Shown here: positions 54,389 to 62,615 of the stretch, one piece after another
Numbering within the stretch: position 1 is the stretch's first letter
How the letters are laid out: each line of letters opens with the position of its first letter
Source of the DNA: Nocardioides sp. Soil805
Lineage (GTDB): Bacteria; Actinomycetota; Actinomycetes; Propionibacteriales; Nocardioidaceae
Reading direction: 5' to 3'
DNA: 64,000 bases
Assembly (NCBI RefSeq): GCF_001429625.1
Contig: NZ_LMSU01000001.1
Span: 1,039,020 to 1,103,019 of the forward strand
Position numbers and translations under genes: made by a program
Notes under the pieces: generated by a model
What the model was told of the DNA's origin: nothing
What the model saw: the letters and a program-made list of their open reading frames with translations, nothing else
The model's database searches: none

Positions 54389-56164
54389 ATGATCGAAGAA
54401 GAAGCCGTATCGCCGGACCGACAGGGTCTCCGCGAGTCCGTCCGCGTGCTTCGACGCCGGTGGCGCATGGCGCTGCTCGTGCTCCTCGCCGCTGTTGCCG
54501 TCAGCTGCGCCTACTCGCTGGCTGCCACTCCCCTGTACATCGCGACCGCCGACGTGCTGATCGAGCCCTCGGGTGCTGACATCAGTGCGTCCAGCGGCAC
54601 CAAGATCGACGCGGACGAGGTGGCCACGCAGGTCCAGGTGGTGACCTCGCTGCCGGTCTCCCGGCTGGTCCAGGAGCGCTTCTCCCTCGCGTCCCCGCCC
54701 GACCTGTCGGAGCTGGTGAGCGTGCAGGCGGTCGGGACCAGTCGCATCCTGCGCGTCACCGCCCAGGACTCCTCGCCCGACCGGGCCGCGCGGACCGCCA
54801 ACATCGTGGCGACGTCGTACCTCCAGTTCCGCGAGCAGGACTCGGTCGGGCGCTACGAACAGGCGCGGGACCGCCTCGCCCAGGAGCAGGCGGACATCGA
54901 GAGCCGTCTCAGCGAGGTCAACGCCCTGCTCGAGAAGAACCCCGGCGGCCAGGCCCTCCAGGGCGAGCGGCGCACCCTCATCGCCTCGTCCGCCCAGGTG
55001 GCGGCCCAGATCGACGCGCTCACCGACTCCCTCACCACGGCGGCGGCGGGCGGCGAGCTGCTGCACTCGGCCGAGCCGGCGGACAACCCCGTCTCCCCCC
55101 AGATCGTGCTCAACCTGATCCTCGGCGCCCTCGTCGGCCTGGTCCTCGGCGTCGGTGCCGCGCTGCTGCGCGACCGCCTGGACGACGTGGTGCACGACGA
55201 GGAGGCCGTGCGCCAGGCCTTGGACGCCGTCGTGCTGGCCCGGGTGCCGCAGTGGTCCGAGCGCTCCCACCGCGACCGCCTCGTCACCCTGGTGGACCCG
55301 CACTCCCCGGCCAGCGAGGAGTACCAGCGACTGGGCGTCAACGTCCGCTTCATGGTGGCCACCGGGGCGCAGGAGTCCGCGCCGATCGTGCTGCTGACGT
55401 CCGGGCAGGAGAGCGAGGGCAAGACGGTCACCAGCTGCAACCTCGCCGTCTCTGCCGCCCGGCTGGGCCTCAACGTCGTGCTCATCGACGCCGACTTCCG
55501 CCGGGCCTCGGTCGCACCTCGGTTCGGCCTCGGCGATCCGCCCGGCCTCTCGGACCTGCTGGTGAGCGAGGAGGACCCCTCCTCGTACCTCATCGACATC
55601 GGCGTCGACAACCTCACGCTGCTGCCGGCCGGCACCCTGCCGCCCAACCCCGCCGCCCTGCTCGCGTCCGGGCAGATGCACCTCGTCCTGGAGGAGCTCG
55701 CGGCGAAGGCGGACATGATCGTGGTCGACAGCCCGCCGGTCCTGACCGGCGCCGACACCCTCGAGCTCGCAGCCCTCGCCGACATGGTGGTCGTGGTGAC
55801 CCGCGAGCGGGTCTCGCGCCGTCGTCAGCTCGTCGCCGTGCGCGAGACGCTGCGCCAGGTCTCGGTCGAGTCGGTGGGCATCGTCTACAACGGGGTGGGC
55901 GACTCCGCCCGGGCGACGTACTCCTACACCTCGCGCGAGCGCGCGGTCACGGGCACGGATGCGGCGCCCGACTCCGCGCCGACCCGTGCCGGGAAGGACC
56001 AGGCCGGCGACCCCGTCCCGTCCGCCGGCACCCCTCCCCCGTCCGGGGACACCCACCATGGCTCGGCTCCGACGGGCCACCGGGACACACCACCCGTGGC
56101 GCCCGCCGGACATGGGGACAGCAGGAAGACCGCGGTGGCCGAGCCCGGCGACGACGTGGCCTGA
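54389..56164 (+). CDS. Wzz/BY-kinase fusion (chain-length regulator plus tyrosine kinase)
   Basis: A 591-residue protein combining a Wzz domain (about 10-255; helices at about 27-48 and 240-262, with a periplasmic coiled coil between) and a cytoplasmic CpsD/BY-kinase domain (about 315-520). Walker A is SGQESEGKTVTS (about 336-347; loop GQESEGKT), Walker A' is VLIDADFRR, and Walker B is MIVVDSPPV. The C-terminal 70 residues are Pro/Gly/Asp/His-rich and contain no tyrosine; only TYSYT near residue 512 remains where a Tyr cluster is expected. It should control polymer length. The phosphatase gene converges with it with 10 bp between the stops. Confidence 0.9.
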   Translation: MIEEEAVSPDRQGLRESVRVLRRRWRMALLVLLAAVAVSCAYSLAATPLYIATADVLIEPSGADISASSGTKIDADEVATQVQVVTSLPVSRLVQERFSLASPPDLSELVSVQAVGTSRILRVTAQDSSPDRAARTANIVATSYLQFREQDSVGRYEQARDRLAQEQADIESRLSEVNALLEKNPGGQALQGERRTLIASSAQVAAQIDALTDSLTTAAAGGELLHSAEPADNPVSPQIVLNLILGALVGLVLGVGAALLRDRLDDVVHDEEAVRQALDAVVLARVPQWSERSHRDRLVTLVDPHSPASEEYQRLGVNVRFMVATGAQESAPIVLLTSGQESEGKTVTSCNLAVSAARLGLNVVLIDADFRRASVAPRFGLGDPPGLSDLLVSEEDPSSYLIDIGVDNLTLLPAGTLPPNPAALLASGQMHLVLEELAAKADMIVVDSPPVLTGADTLELAALADMVVVVTRERVSRRRQLVAVRETLRQVSVESVGIVYNGVGDSARATYSYTSRERAVTGTDAAPDSAPTRAGKDQAGDPVPSAGTPPPSGDTHHGSAPTGHRDTPPVAPAGHGDSRKTAVAEPGDDVA

Positions 56165-56174
56165 CGAACGCCGC

Positions 56175-56762
56175 TCAGCCCTGGCCGCGGGCGGCGATCG
56201 GGACCACGTGGCCGGCGATCTCGCTGACGAGTCCGACCAGGGTGTCGGCCACGACCTGGTGGTAGTACACCGTGTGCCCCACGGGGTCCGGCACGTCCTC
56301 GCGCTCGAGCGCCGGCGGGATGAGCGGGCGCAGCCGGTGGGCCCGGCGCGCGGTCTCCCCCCACGTCTCGATCGGTGGTGCCACCTCGGTCGAGAGGAGC
56401 CGGGCGAGCTCGACGATGGTGAAGGTCTTGGGGATGGCCGACCTCGACAACCGGCCCGTCGCCGCCCGCTGGTTCTCGGTCATCGTGAGGACCATCCCCG
56501 CCTGGTCGAGCAGGTCGCCGGTGACGGCGACGGGGCGGTGGCGGTGCAGGTCGACGCCGCGTTCCTGCGCCACCTCGATCGCCTCCGCTCCCGGCCAGGC
56601 CCCGGGGGTGACCTCCAGACCCGCCGAGGTGACGCCGAGGTCGGTGCGGCCCAGGGACAGCAGCTCGCGGCGCAGGAGCGCGGCGGCAAGGGGGCTGCGG
56701 ATCAGGTTGGCCCGGCACAGGACGACCAGGGACCTGTGACGACCCGGATGGCGTGGGTCCAC
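56175..56762 (-). CDS. Low-molecular-weight protein tyrosine phosphatase
   Basis: A 195-residue phosphatase. The C-X5-R-S signature is CRANLIRS (Cys16, Arg22, Ser23), where many members have CxGNxCRS. The general-acid aspartate is expected in DVPDPVGHTVYYHQV (about 155-170), matching the DP pair. These enzymes reverse BY-kinase autophosphorylation (Wzb type). Placement tail to tail with the Wzz/BY-kinase gene makes that pairing very likely. The ATG at 56762 (MDPRHPG) is 4 bp downstream of the lipoprotein stop, so both are co-transcribed. Confidence 0.87.
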   Translation of the reverse strand: MDPRHPGRHRSLVVLCRANLIRSPLAAALLRRELLSLGRTDLGVTSAGLEVTPGAWPGAEAIEVAQERGVDLHRHRPVAVTGDLLDQAGMVLTMTENQRAATGRLSRSAIPKTFTIVELARLLSTEVAPPIETWGETARRAHRLRPLIPPALEREDVPDPVGHTVYYHQVVADTLVGLVSEIAGHVVPIAARGQG

Positions 56763-56766
56763 CCGG

Positions 56767-57648
56767 TCAGCGCCCCGCGCCCGGCACGGCGACCTGGATG
56801 ACCTCGCTGTTGGCGCCCTCGCTGCCCAGGAGCACGTGGGTCCCGTCGGCGTCGAAGGTGAGCGACTCCCCCTGCGGCTGAGACGGCGGCGTCACCATCG
56901 TGGGCGCGCCGCCGATCTCCCCGTAGAAGAACACCTTGCCCTGGTTGCGCAGCGCGAAGGTCCCGCCGTCCGACGCGAAGTCGCCGGCCGAGATGTTGGG
57001 AGGTGCGGTCGCGACGGCTCGCAGCCGGTTGGGCCGGTCGGGGTCCAGCTGCGCCGGGGCGGCGTAGATCGTCCCTCCGTCGGGCTCCTTGGTCACCAGG
57101 TAGACCCGTAGGTCCCGGGGGTCGACCAGCAGGGCCTCGGCGTCGTGAGGACCGTCGGGGTAGACCAGCTCGTAGCTCGTCGTCACCAGGCTGGCGCTGA
57201 CCAGCACCTCCGGCTCCTCGACCACCTCGATCGTCACGCTCTCGCGCACCTCGTCGTTGTCACCCGTGTCGGCGACCCACAGCCGGCCGTCCGGGGACGC
57301 GGCCATGTCCTCCCAGTCCAGGGCGGGGGCATCCAGGCGCAGGACCGCACGCGTTCCGTTGCTGTCCACCGCGAACAGCGCAGCCGTGTCTCCCCGGTCG
57401 TTGTGGGTGTAGAGGACGCCGTCGTGCACGTGGCTGAGCGCCAGGCCGCTGGACTCGGTGATGCGCGGGTCCGCGATGGTCAGGGGTCCCGCCGCCTGGC
57501 CCGGGGTCTCGGGCGCCGCGGACGGTGCGGAGGTGGTCGAGGTCGACGACACGGCCGGCTCGAGCGGGTGGGCCGGAGCCTGGCCGCGCTGGCACCCCGC
57601 GAGCGCACCCACGACGACGACCGCCAGCCCCCAGCTGCGCCACGACAC
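56767..57648 (-). CDS. Lipoprotein with beta-propeller-like domain
   Basis: A 293-residue lipoprotein: signal MSWRSWGLAVVVVGALAGC with lipid attachment at Cys19, then a Ser/Thr/Pro linker (about 30-55) and a beta-rich domain resembling a small propeller or esterase-like fold (ESSGLALSHVHDGVLYTHND, VYLVTKEPDGGTIYAAP, split here). No catalytic motif is clear. It is probably attached to the outer membrane face or cell wall and acts with the exopolysaccharide. GTG at 57648 gives this signal and stops short of the region upstream. It lies in the same transcript as the phosphatase. Confidence 0.75.
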   Translation of the reverse strand: MSWRSWGLAVVVVGALAGCQRGQAPAHPLEPAVSSTSTTSAPSAAPETPGQAAGPLTIADPRITESSGLALSHVHDGVLYTHNDRGDTAALFAVDSNGTRAVLRLDAPALDWEDMAASPDGRLWVADTGDNDEVRESVTIEVVEEPEVLVSASLVTTSYELVYPDGPHDAEALLVDPRDLRVYLVTKEPDGGTIYAAPAQLDPDRPNRLRAVATAPPNISAGDFASDGGTFALRNQGKVFFYGEIGGAPTMVTPPSQPQGESLTFDADGTHVLLGSEGANSEVIQVAVPGAGR

Positions 57649-57795
57649 GTCGGCCCCCTCCTCACGTCCAGCACCGCACTCGGCCGACGAGTTCGTGCGC
57701 TCGGCCGGATCGCCGGCCCGCCTGCGCGGCCACCGATAACCTAGTCTGCCCGTGGGTCCCGTGCACGGACAACGGCGACCACCAGGGGGTGCGGG

Positions 57796-59046
57796 ATGTC
57801 TGCAGCGTCGAGACGCGTACGTCGATGGGCAGGGACCCTGCCAGGGGCTGGCCCGAGCGGTGCGTCCGTCCCGCCGGTGCTGCTCGAGACCGCGCGGGTG
57901 GTCTGGCCCACCGCACGACGGATCGAGGTCACCCGTTCGCGCCGCCCCGGCCCCGACGAGCGCGACTACGCCGTCCTCCCCCGCACCGCCGGGCCCCGGT
58001 GGCTGCTGCCGGTGGACGCGCCGGCCACCGGCGAGGCCCTCGTCGGTCAGGAGAGCAGCCGGCGACGGGCGGCCGTGCGAGGTCTGGTCGCAGCGCACCG
58101 CGCAGGACTCGCGCGGCGGGTGCCGGTGCGTCGCCTCCGCGTCACGTCCGGGCACGACAACTCCCTGGTGGCGCTGCTGGAGGAGACGTTCGAACCCGAC
58201 GCCGACGTCGCGATCAGGCTGGGCAGCTGGGCCCACGCCCGCAACGTGGTCGTCCGCGTCCTCGACCGCGAGGGGACCACCGTGGCCTTCGGCAAGGTCG
58301 GCATCGACGCGCACGGTCTCGCCTCGGTCCGCGCCGAGGGTGCCAACCTGGCCCACGTGGCCGGTCTGGGGCTGCGGCTCGTCGAGCACTCCGAGGTGAT
58401 CGCGCGGCGCGAGTGGCGGGGCCTGGACGTCCTGCTCGTGACCCCCCTCGTGCCCGGACCCGCCGCCGCCGACCCCGCGGCGCTGCCCGTCGAGGCCATG
58501 CTCGAGCTCGCCCGCTCCGGCGGCCCCCGCACCACCCTGCTCGCCGACAGCGCCTGGTGGACGAGCGTGGGCGCCCGCCTCGACGAGGTCGCCGACATGC
58601 AGCTGCGCGTCGAGCTGCAGGCCCTGGCCCGCACGCTGGCGGTCACCTCCGTCCCGGTCCCCCTCGGACCCTGGCACGGCGACTGGACCGCGTGGAACAT
58701 GGCGTGGTCGGGGCGTCGGGTGCTGCTGTGGGACTGGGAGCACTTCGCCGAGGACGTGCCAGTGGGCTTCGACCTCGTGCACCACCTGGCGCAGGGCCTC
58801 CGCGTCTCGTCGGGCACCGGCCCCGCTGCGCAGGCCGAGTGGCGCTCCCGGTCGGACGACGTCCTGGCCAGTCACGTCGGTCTCGACGCGCCCGCCCGGG
58901 ACCTGGTGCTGGCGGCGTACCTGCTCGAGGTCAACCTGCGCTACGTCCTGGACCGCCAGGGCACCACGCAGGCCGCGACCCCCCGCGCAGGCTGGGGCCT
59001 GGACCTCCTGCGACGCGAGACGGCACGACTGCCGGCCACCTCCTGA
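57796..59046 (+). CDS. Aminoglycoside phosphotransferase-fold (kinase-like) protein
   Basis: A 416-residue cytosolic protein with a protein-kinase-like fold of the APH/choline-kinase type. The catalytic loop is WHGDWTAWN (about 292-300; D as base, N as metal ligand) and the metal-binding acidic group is LLWDWEHF (about 311-318). A phosphate-loop glycine region lies early (SGHDNSLVALLE). The acceptor in this cluster could be a sugar or another small molecule; enzymes of this fold also phosphorylate sugars and inactivate antibiotics. The ATG at 57796 follows the 147-bp gap after the lipoprotein gene, which runs the other way. Confidence 0.75.
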   Translation: MSAASRRVRRWAGTLPGAGPSGASVPPVLLETARVVWPTARRIEVTRSRRPGPDERDYAVLPRTAGPRWLLPVDAPATGEALVGQESSRRRAAVRGLVAAHRAGLARRVPVRRLRVTSGHDNSLVALLEETFEPDADVAIRLGSWAHARNVVVRVLDREGTTVAFGKVGIDAHGLASVRAEGANLAHVAGLGLRLVEHSEVIARREWRGLDVLLVTPLVPGPAAADPAALPVEAMLELARSGGPRTTLLADSAWWTSVGARLDEVADMQLRVELQALARTLAVTSVPVPLGPWHGDWTAWNMAWSGRRVLLWDWEHFAEDVPVGFDLVHHLAQGLRVSSGTGPAAQAEWRSRSDDVLASHVGLDAPARDLVLAAYLLEVNLRYVLDRQGTTQAATPRAGWGLDLLRRETARLPATS

Positions 59047-59079
59047 CCGCGGTCCGCCCACGCTCAGGGCATCACTTCA

Positions 59080-59089
59080 CCAATTGTGG
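59080..59089 (-). promoter_or_regulatory. CCACAATTGG motif shared with the regulator control region
   Basis: On the minus strand CCACAATTGG (59089-59080) repeats the sequence at 44416-44425, and the flanks are similar (GGTGAAG here, GGGGTAG there). It lies about 100 bp upstream of the first sulfotransferase gene. AT-rich decamers are rare in DNA of this composition. Confidence 0.45.
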
Positions 59090-59183
59090 GCATGACCCCA
59101 CCGGACCAGCCCGGGACGCTCGGAGGTAGCACCGTCGCTCGGCGGTGGACGATGGGCAGCACTGGGGCGGGGGCGACCGACGC

Positions 59184-60137
59184 ATGGATCGACGCACGGG
59201 CACCACCGTTCCCACCTTCGTGGTCGCCGGCGCCGGCCGTGCCGGGACCACCGGTCTCGTCGAGGCCCTCCGCGCGCACCCCCACGCCTTCGTCACCACG
59301 CCCAAGGAGCCGCACTACCTCGCGATGCACGGCTCCCGTCCGGACTTCCGCGGCCCCGGCGACGACGAGTCCATCAACCGCACGGCCGTCACCGACGAGC
59401 GGGACTACCTCGACCTCTTCTCCGACGATCCCGCCCACACGGCGCGGGGGGAGGGTTCGGTGTCCACGCTCTACTACCACCGCACCGCGCTGCCCGAGCT
59501 GCTGCGGATCAACCCCGACGTGCGCGTCGTCCTGTTGCTGCGCGAGCCGGTGGCCAGGGCCTACTCGAGCTTCCAGTACCTCCGGGCGCAGGGGCGCGAG
59601 CCCGAGGAGGACTTCCTCGCCGCCCTCGACGACGAACCCCGGCGCCGGGCCGACAACTGGCACCACCTGTGGCACTACTCGCAGATGAGCCTGTACGCCG
59701 ACGCGGTCGCCGACTTCACGACCCAGCTGCGACCGGGACACCTCGGCGTCTGGTTCCACGACGACCTCGAGGCGGACTTCGCCGGCACGTTGCGCGAGGT
59801 CGTGCAGTTCCTCGGCCTTCCCGCCGTCCCGGGCCTGGGCGAGGACGCGGCGCGCGTCAACATCTCCGGGACACCGCGCTTCCACCGTCTCCAGCAGGGA
59901 CTCTGGTGGGCGTCGGGTCGACCCGCGGTGCGCCGCAGTGCCCGCGCGCTCACGAGCTGGCGGTTCCGCGAGGCCGTGCGGTCGCGGCTCATCACCCGCC
60001 AGGAGGTCCCGGACCGGGTGGTCGATGCCGTGGCCCCGCTCTTCGAGGAGGATCTGGCGCGCCTGCGCGACCTCCTGGGCCCTTCGGTGGGTGTGCCGGC
60101 CTGGTTGCAGGCTCCCCGCGGGGCGCGGACGGCATGA
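59184..60137 (+). CDS. PAPS-dependent sulfotransferase
   Basis: A 317-residue sulfotransferase. The PAPS 5'-phosphosulfate loop is GAGRAGTTGLVEALR (about 16-30) near the N-terminus, and the 3'-phosphate site is VVLLLREPVARAYSSFQYL (about 114-132, shortened). It transfers sulfate from PAPS to an acceptor hydroxyl. In a polysaccharide locus the acceptor is most likely a sugar of the repeat unit. The ATG at 59184 (MDRRTGTT) is used; an upstream in-frame start exists at 59145. The glycosyltransferase gene follows after 34 bp. Confidence 0.88.
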   Translation: MDRRTGTTVPTFVVAGAGRAGTTGLVEALRAHPHAFVTTPKEPHYLAMHGSRPDFRGPGDDESINRTAVTDERDYLDLFSDDPAHTARGEGSVSTLYYHRTALPELLRINPDVRVVLLLREPVARAYSSFQYLRAQGREPEEDFLAALDDEPRRRADNWHHLWHYSQMSLYADAVADFTTQLRPGHLGVWFHDDLEADFAGTLREVVQFLGLPAVPGLGEDAARVNISGTPRFHRLQQGLWWASGRPAVRRSARALTSWRFREAVRSRLITRQEVPDRVVDAVAPLFEEDLARLRDLLGPSVGVPAWLQAPRGARTA

Positions 60138-60171
60138 GCAGGCGACGAGACGTCACGGACCCGGTTTCGCG

Positions 60172-61317
60172 ATGCGCCTGAACATCGACGGCCGGTTCCT
60201 CCTGCAGGACGTGACCGGCGTGCAGAAGGTCGCCATCGAGCTCGTCCGGGCCATCGACGTGATGCTGGCCGACGGCAGCCTGCCGGGCCTCGAGGTCGTC
60301 GTGTGGGCGCCCAGGAAGGGCCGGCTGGTCACCCAGCCGGACTACAAGGCGGTCGAGCTGCGTCGGGCGGGACGCTGGTCCGGGCACGCCTGGGAGCAGC
60401 TGGAGCTGCCGCGCCTGGTGGACTCCGGGCCGCTGCTGTGCCTGGGCAACCTCGCCCCCCTGGCGTTGCTGGCCACCGGGCGGACGCCGGTCCACACGAT
60501 GGTCCACGACCTGTCCTACCGCTACTTCCCCGACGCCTACAGCAGGGCGTTCCGCCTTGCGTACGGCGTGCTGGTCCCCCTCGCGCTCGCGAGGTCGCGG
60601 ACCGTCTTCACGGTCTCGCTGAGCGAGCGGGACTCCATCCTCCGCCACCATCCCCGCCTCGTGGGGACCGAGCGCCTCGTCGCCGTGCAGAACGGTGGCG
60701 GCGAGGGCGCCGCCATGGCCCGACCCAGTGAGGAACGTCGCTCCCGGGAGGCGGGCGTCGCCGAGGTGCCGTCCCGCACGGTGCGCGACCGTCGCTGCCT
60801 GTACGTCGGCTCGCTCACCCGCCGCAAGAACGCGCCCGGGCTCGCCCGCGCCGCCGTCGAGCTGGTCCGCACCACCGACCTCGACGTCGTCTTCGTCGGT
60901 GCCACCGGTGCGAGCTTCGAGGAGGCGGGCATGACCATCCCCGCGGAGCTCGCCCACCGGGTGCACTTCCTGGGCCAGGTCAACGACCCCGAGCTCATCG
61001 AGGCGGAGTACCGCCGCGCGAGCGTCTTCCTCTTCCCCTCGCACTACGAGGCCTCACCGCTCCCGCCGGTGGAGGCCATGCGCTACGGCTGTCCGGTGGT
61101 CTCGGCCGACATCCCGAGCCTGCGCGAGCGCTGCGGCGACGCCGTCCTCTACTGCGACCCCCACGACGTGACGTCCATGGTCGCCCAGGTGCGCCGCGCC
61201 ACGGAGGATGCCTCCGAGTGGGACCGCCTGCAGGCGGCCGGCCTCGAGCAGGCGGCCCGCTTCTCGTGGCTCGAGCAGGCACGCACCGTGCTCGCGCACG
61301 TCACCGACACCCCCTGA
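60172..61317 (+). CDS. GT-B glycosyltransferase, GT1/GT4-like
   Basis: A 381-residue glycosyltransferase. The N-terminal half starts MRLNIDGRFLLQDVTGVQK and holds the acceptor domain; the C-terminal donor domain has YVGSLTRRKNAPGL (about 213-226), VGATGASFEEAG and the signature HYEASPLPPVEAMRYGCPVV (about 290-310, split), i.e. the usual E-x7-E area of retaining GT-B enzymes. It adds one sugar to the lipid-linked unit. It follows the first sulfotransferase by 34 bp and is convergent with the next glycosyltransferase. Confidence 0.87.
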   Translation: MRLNIDGRFLLQDVTGVQKVAIELVRAIDVMLADGSLPGLEVVVWAPRKGRLVTQPDYKAVELRRAGRWSGHAWEQLELPRLVDSGPLLCLGNLAPLALLATGRTPVHTMVHDLSYRYFPDAYSRAFRLAYGVLVPLALARSRTVFTVSLSERDSILRHHPRLVGTERLVAVQNGGGEGAAMARPSEERRSREAGVAEVPSRTVRDRRCLYVGSLTRRKNAPGLARAAVELVRTTDLDVVFVGATGASFEEAGMTIPAELAHRVHFLGQVNDPELIEAEYRRASVFLFPSHYEASPLPPVEAMRYGCPVVSADIPSLRERCGDAVLYCDPHDVTSMVAQVRRATEDASEWDRLQAAGLEQAARFSWLEQARTVLAHVTDTP

Positions 61318-61350
61318 GCGTCCCGCCGTCGCGCGCCCCGGGACGCCCTG

Positions 61351-61383
61351 CGCCCCCGGGCGCCCCCGGGCGCCCCAGGGGCG
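61351..61383. repeat. GC-rich direct repeat and hairpin between convergent genes
   Basis: CGCCCCCGGG occurs twice in a row (61351-61360 and 61361-61370), followed by CGCCCCAGGGGCG (61371-61383), which can fold back. The 77-bp gap separates the convergent glycosyltransferase genes, so a terminator is plausible. Confidence 0.45.
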
Positions 61384-61394
61384 ACGGCGGCGCC

Positions 61395-62555
61395 TCAGGG
61401 CTGGGGCTGCGGCCGCGGGGTCGTCGGCACCTGCGCCTCGGTGCGCGGGCGCGGCACCCGCACCCCGGCCGGTGCCACCGTGGGCGTGGGCGTGCCGACC
61501 GCGAGGTCGCGGATGGTCTGCTGGAACGTCGCGGTCGTGTAGTTGCCCGCGTGGCGCAGGATGGCCTCGGTGTCGTAGGAGCCGGGCAGGCGCTCCAGCG
61601 CCTCGATGAAGGCATCTCCCGTGGGCGCCTCGGCGAAGACACCGGTGACTCCCTCGACCATGGAGTCCAGGAAGCCGCCGCCCCGCAGTAGCACGGCAGG
61701 GGTACCGAAGCCGAAGCCCTCCACCGGCGTCAGCCCGAAGTCCTCGTGGGAGAGGCTGACGACCGCCGCGGCGTTCGCGTACAACCAGCGCAGCTGGTCG
61801 TCGGACACGTCGGTGAGGCGGGTGACGTGCGGCAGCAGCTCGACCCCGTCGTACCCGCCGACGACGACCAGGTGGGCCTTGCCGTAGCGGCTGACGGCCT
61901 CGGCCACCACGTCGATGTGCTTGTAGCCACGTCCGCGCCCGACGCTGAGCAGGAACCCCGGCTCGATGTGCTCGACCGGCTCCAGGAGTCCGGCCGGGTC
62001 GAGCGCGCTCGGAGGGTTCACCACCGTGGCGTCGATGCCGTAGACGTCCTTGATACGTGCGGCCACGGCACTGGAGTTGGCGACGTAGACGTCGGCCGTC
62101 CCGGCGGCGCGCGCGTCCCAGCGACGCAGGCCCGGGGCCAGCGTGCGGGCGACCGCCGCGACGGGGCGCGACCGGTCCCGCAGGTAGTCCTCGGACTGGT
62201 AGAGCCAGCGGGCGGGGTTGTGGCAGTAGACGACCTTGCGGACGCCGGGCGGCACGTGGACCCCGTGGGCCCATCCCGAGCTGCTGCAGACGACGGCCGA
62301 GGCCTCGGGGGCGTGCATCCGGTCCCAGGCCGAGGCCAGGAACGGGAAGGCGTGGCGGGGGTCGCGCCGGAACGCGGAGTACCGCTGCAGGTGCGACGTG
62401 CGCACGGTGTAGTCACCGAAGCCCGCGAACGTGTGCTCGCCGTCGTGCAGCGACGTGATCAGCTCCGCCTCCGGGAAGGCCTGGAGCAGGGTCAGCGCGA
62501 CCCGCTCCGCACCACCTCGCTGCGTGCAGTAGTCGTGCGCGATGCTCACCACCAT
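61395..62555 (-). CDS. GT4-family glycosyltransferase
   Basis: A 386-residue GT-B glycosyltransferase. N-terminal features: SIAHDYCTQRGGAERVALTLL (about 4-24, split) with the glycine-rich loop that holds the acceptor or nucleotide. Donor-domain features: GFLLSVGRGRGYKHIDVVAEAV (about 197-218) and SLSHEDFGLTPVEGFGFGTPAV (about 280-300, split), the E-x7-E region. It should elongate the repeat unit. The tail is proline-rich and variable. The ATG at 62555 follows a 60-bp gap after the second sulfotransferase on the same strand. Confidence 0.87.
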   Translation of the reverse strand: MVVSIAHDYCTQRGGAERVALTLLQAFPEAELITSLHDGEHTFAGFGDYTVRTSHLQRYSAFRRDPRHAFPFLASAWDRMHAPEASAVVCSSSGWAHGVHVPPGVRKVVYCHNPARWLYQSEDYLRDRSRPVAAVARTLAPGLRRWDARAAGTADVYVANSSAVAARIKDVYGIDATVVNPPSALDPAGLLEPVEHIEPGFLLSVGRGRGYKHIDVVAEAVSRYGKAHLVVVGGYDGVELLPHVTRLTDVSDDQLRWLYANAAAVVSLSHEDFGLTPVEGFGFGTPAVLLRGGGFLDSMVEGVTGVFAEAPTGDAFIEALERLPGSYDTEAILRHAGNYTTATFQQTIRDLAVGTPTPTVAPAGVRVPRPRTEAQVPTTPRPQPQP

Positions 62556-62615
62556 GGTCGCCCTCCCTGCCTGATCGATCGTCCGACGCAGCAGCCCCCC
62601 GGCCCTGAGTCCATG

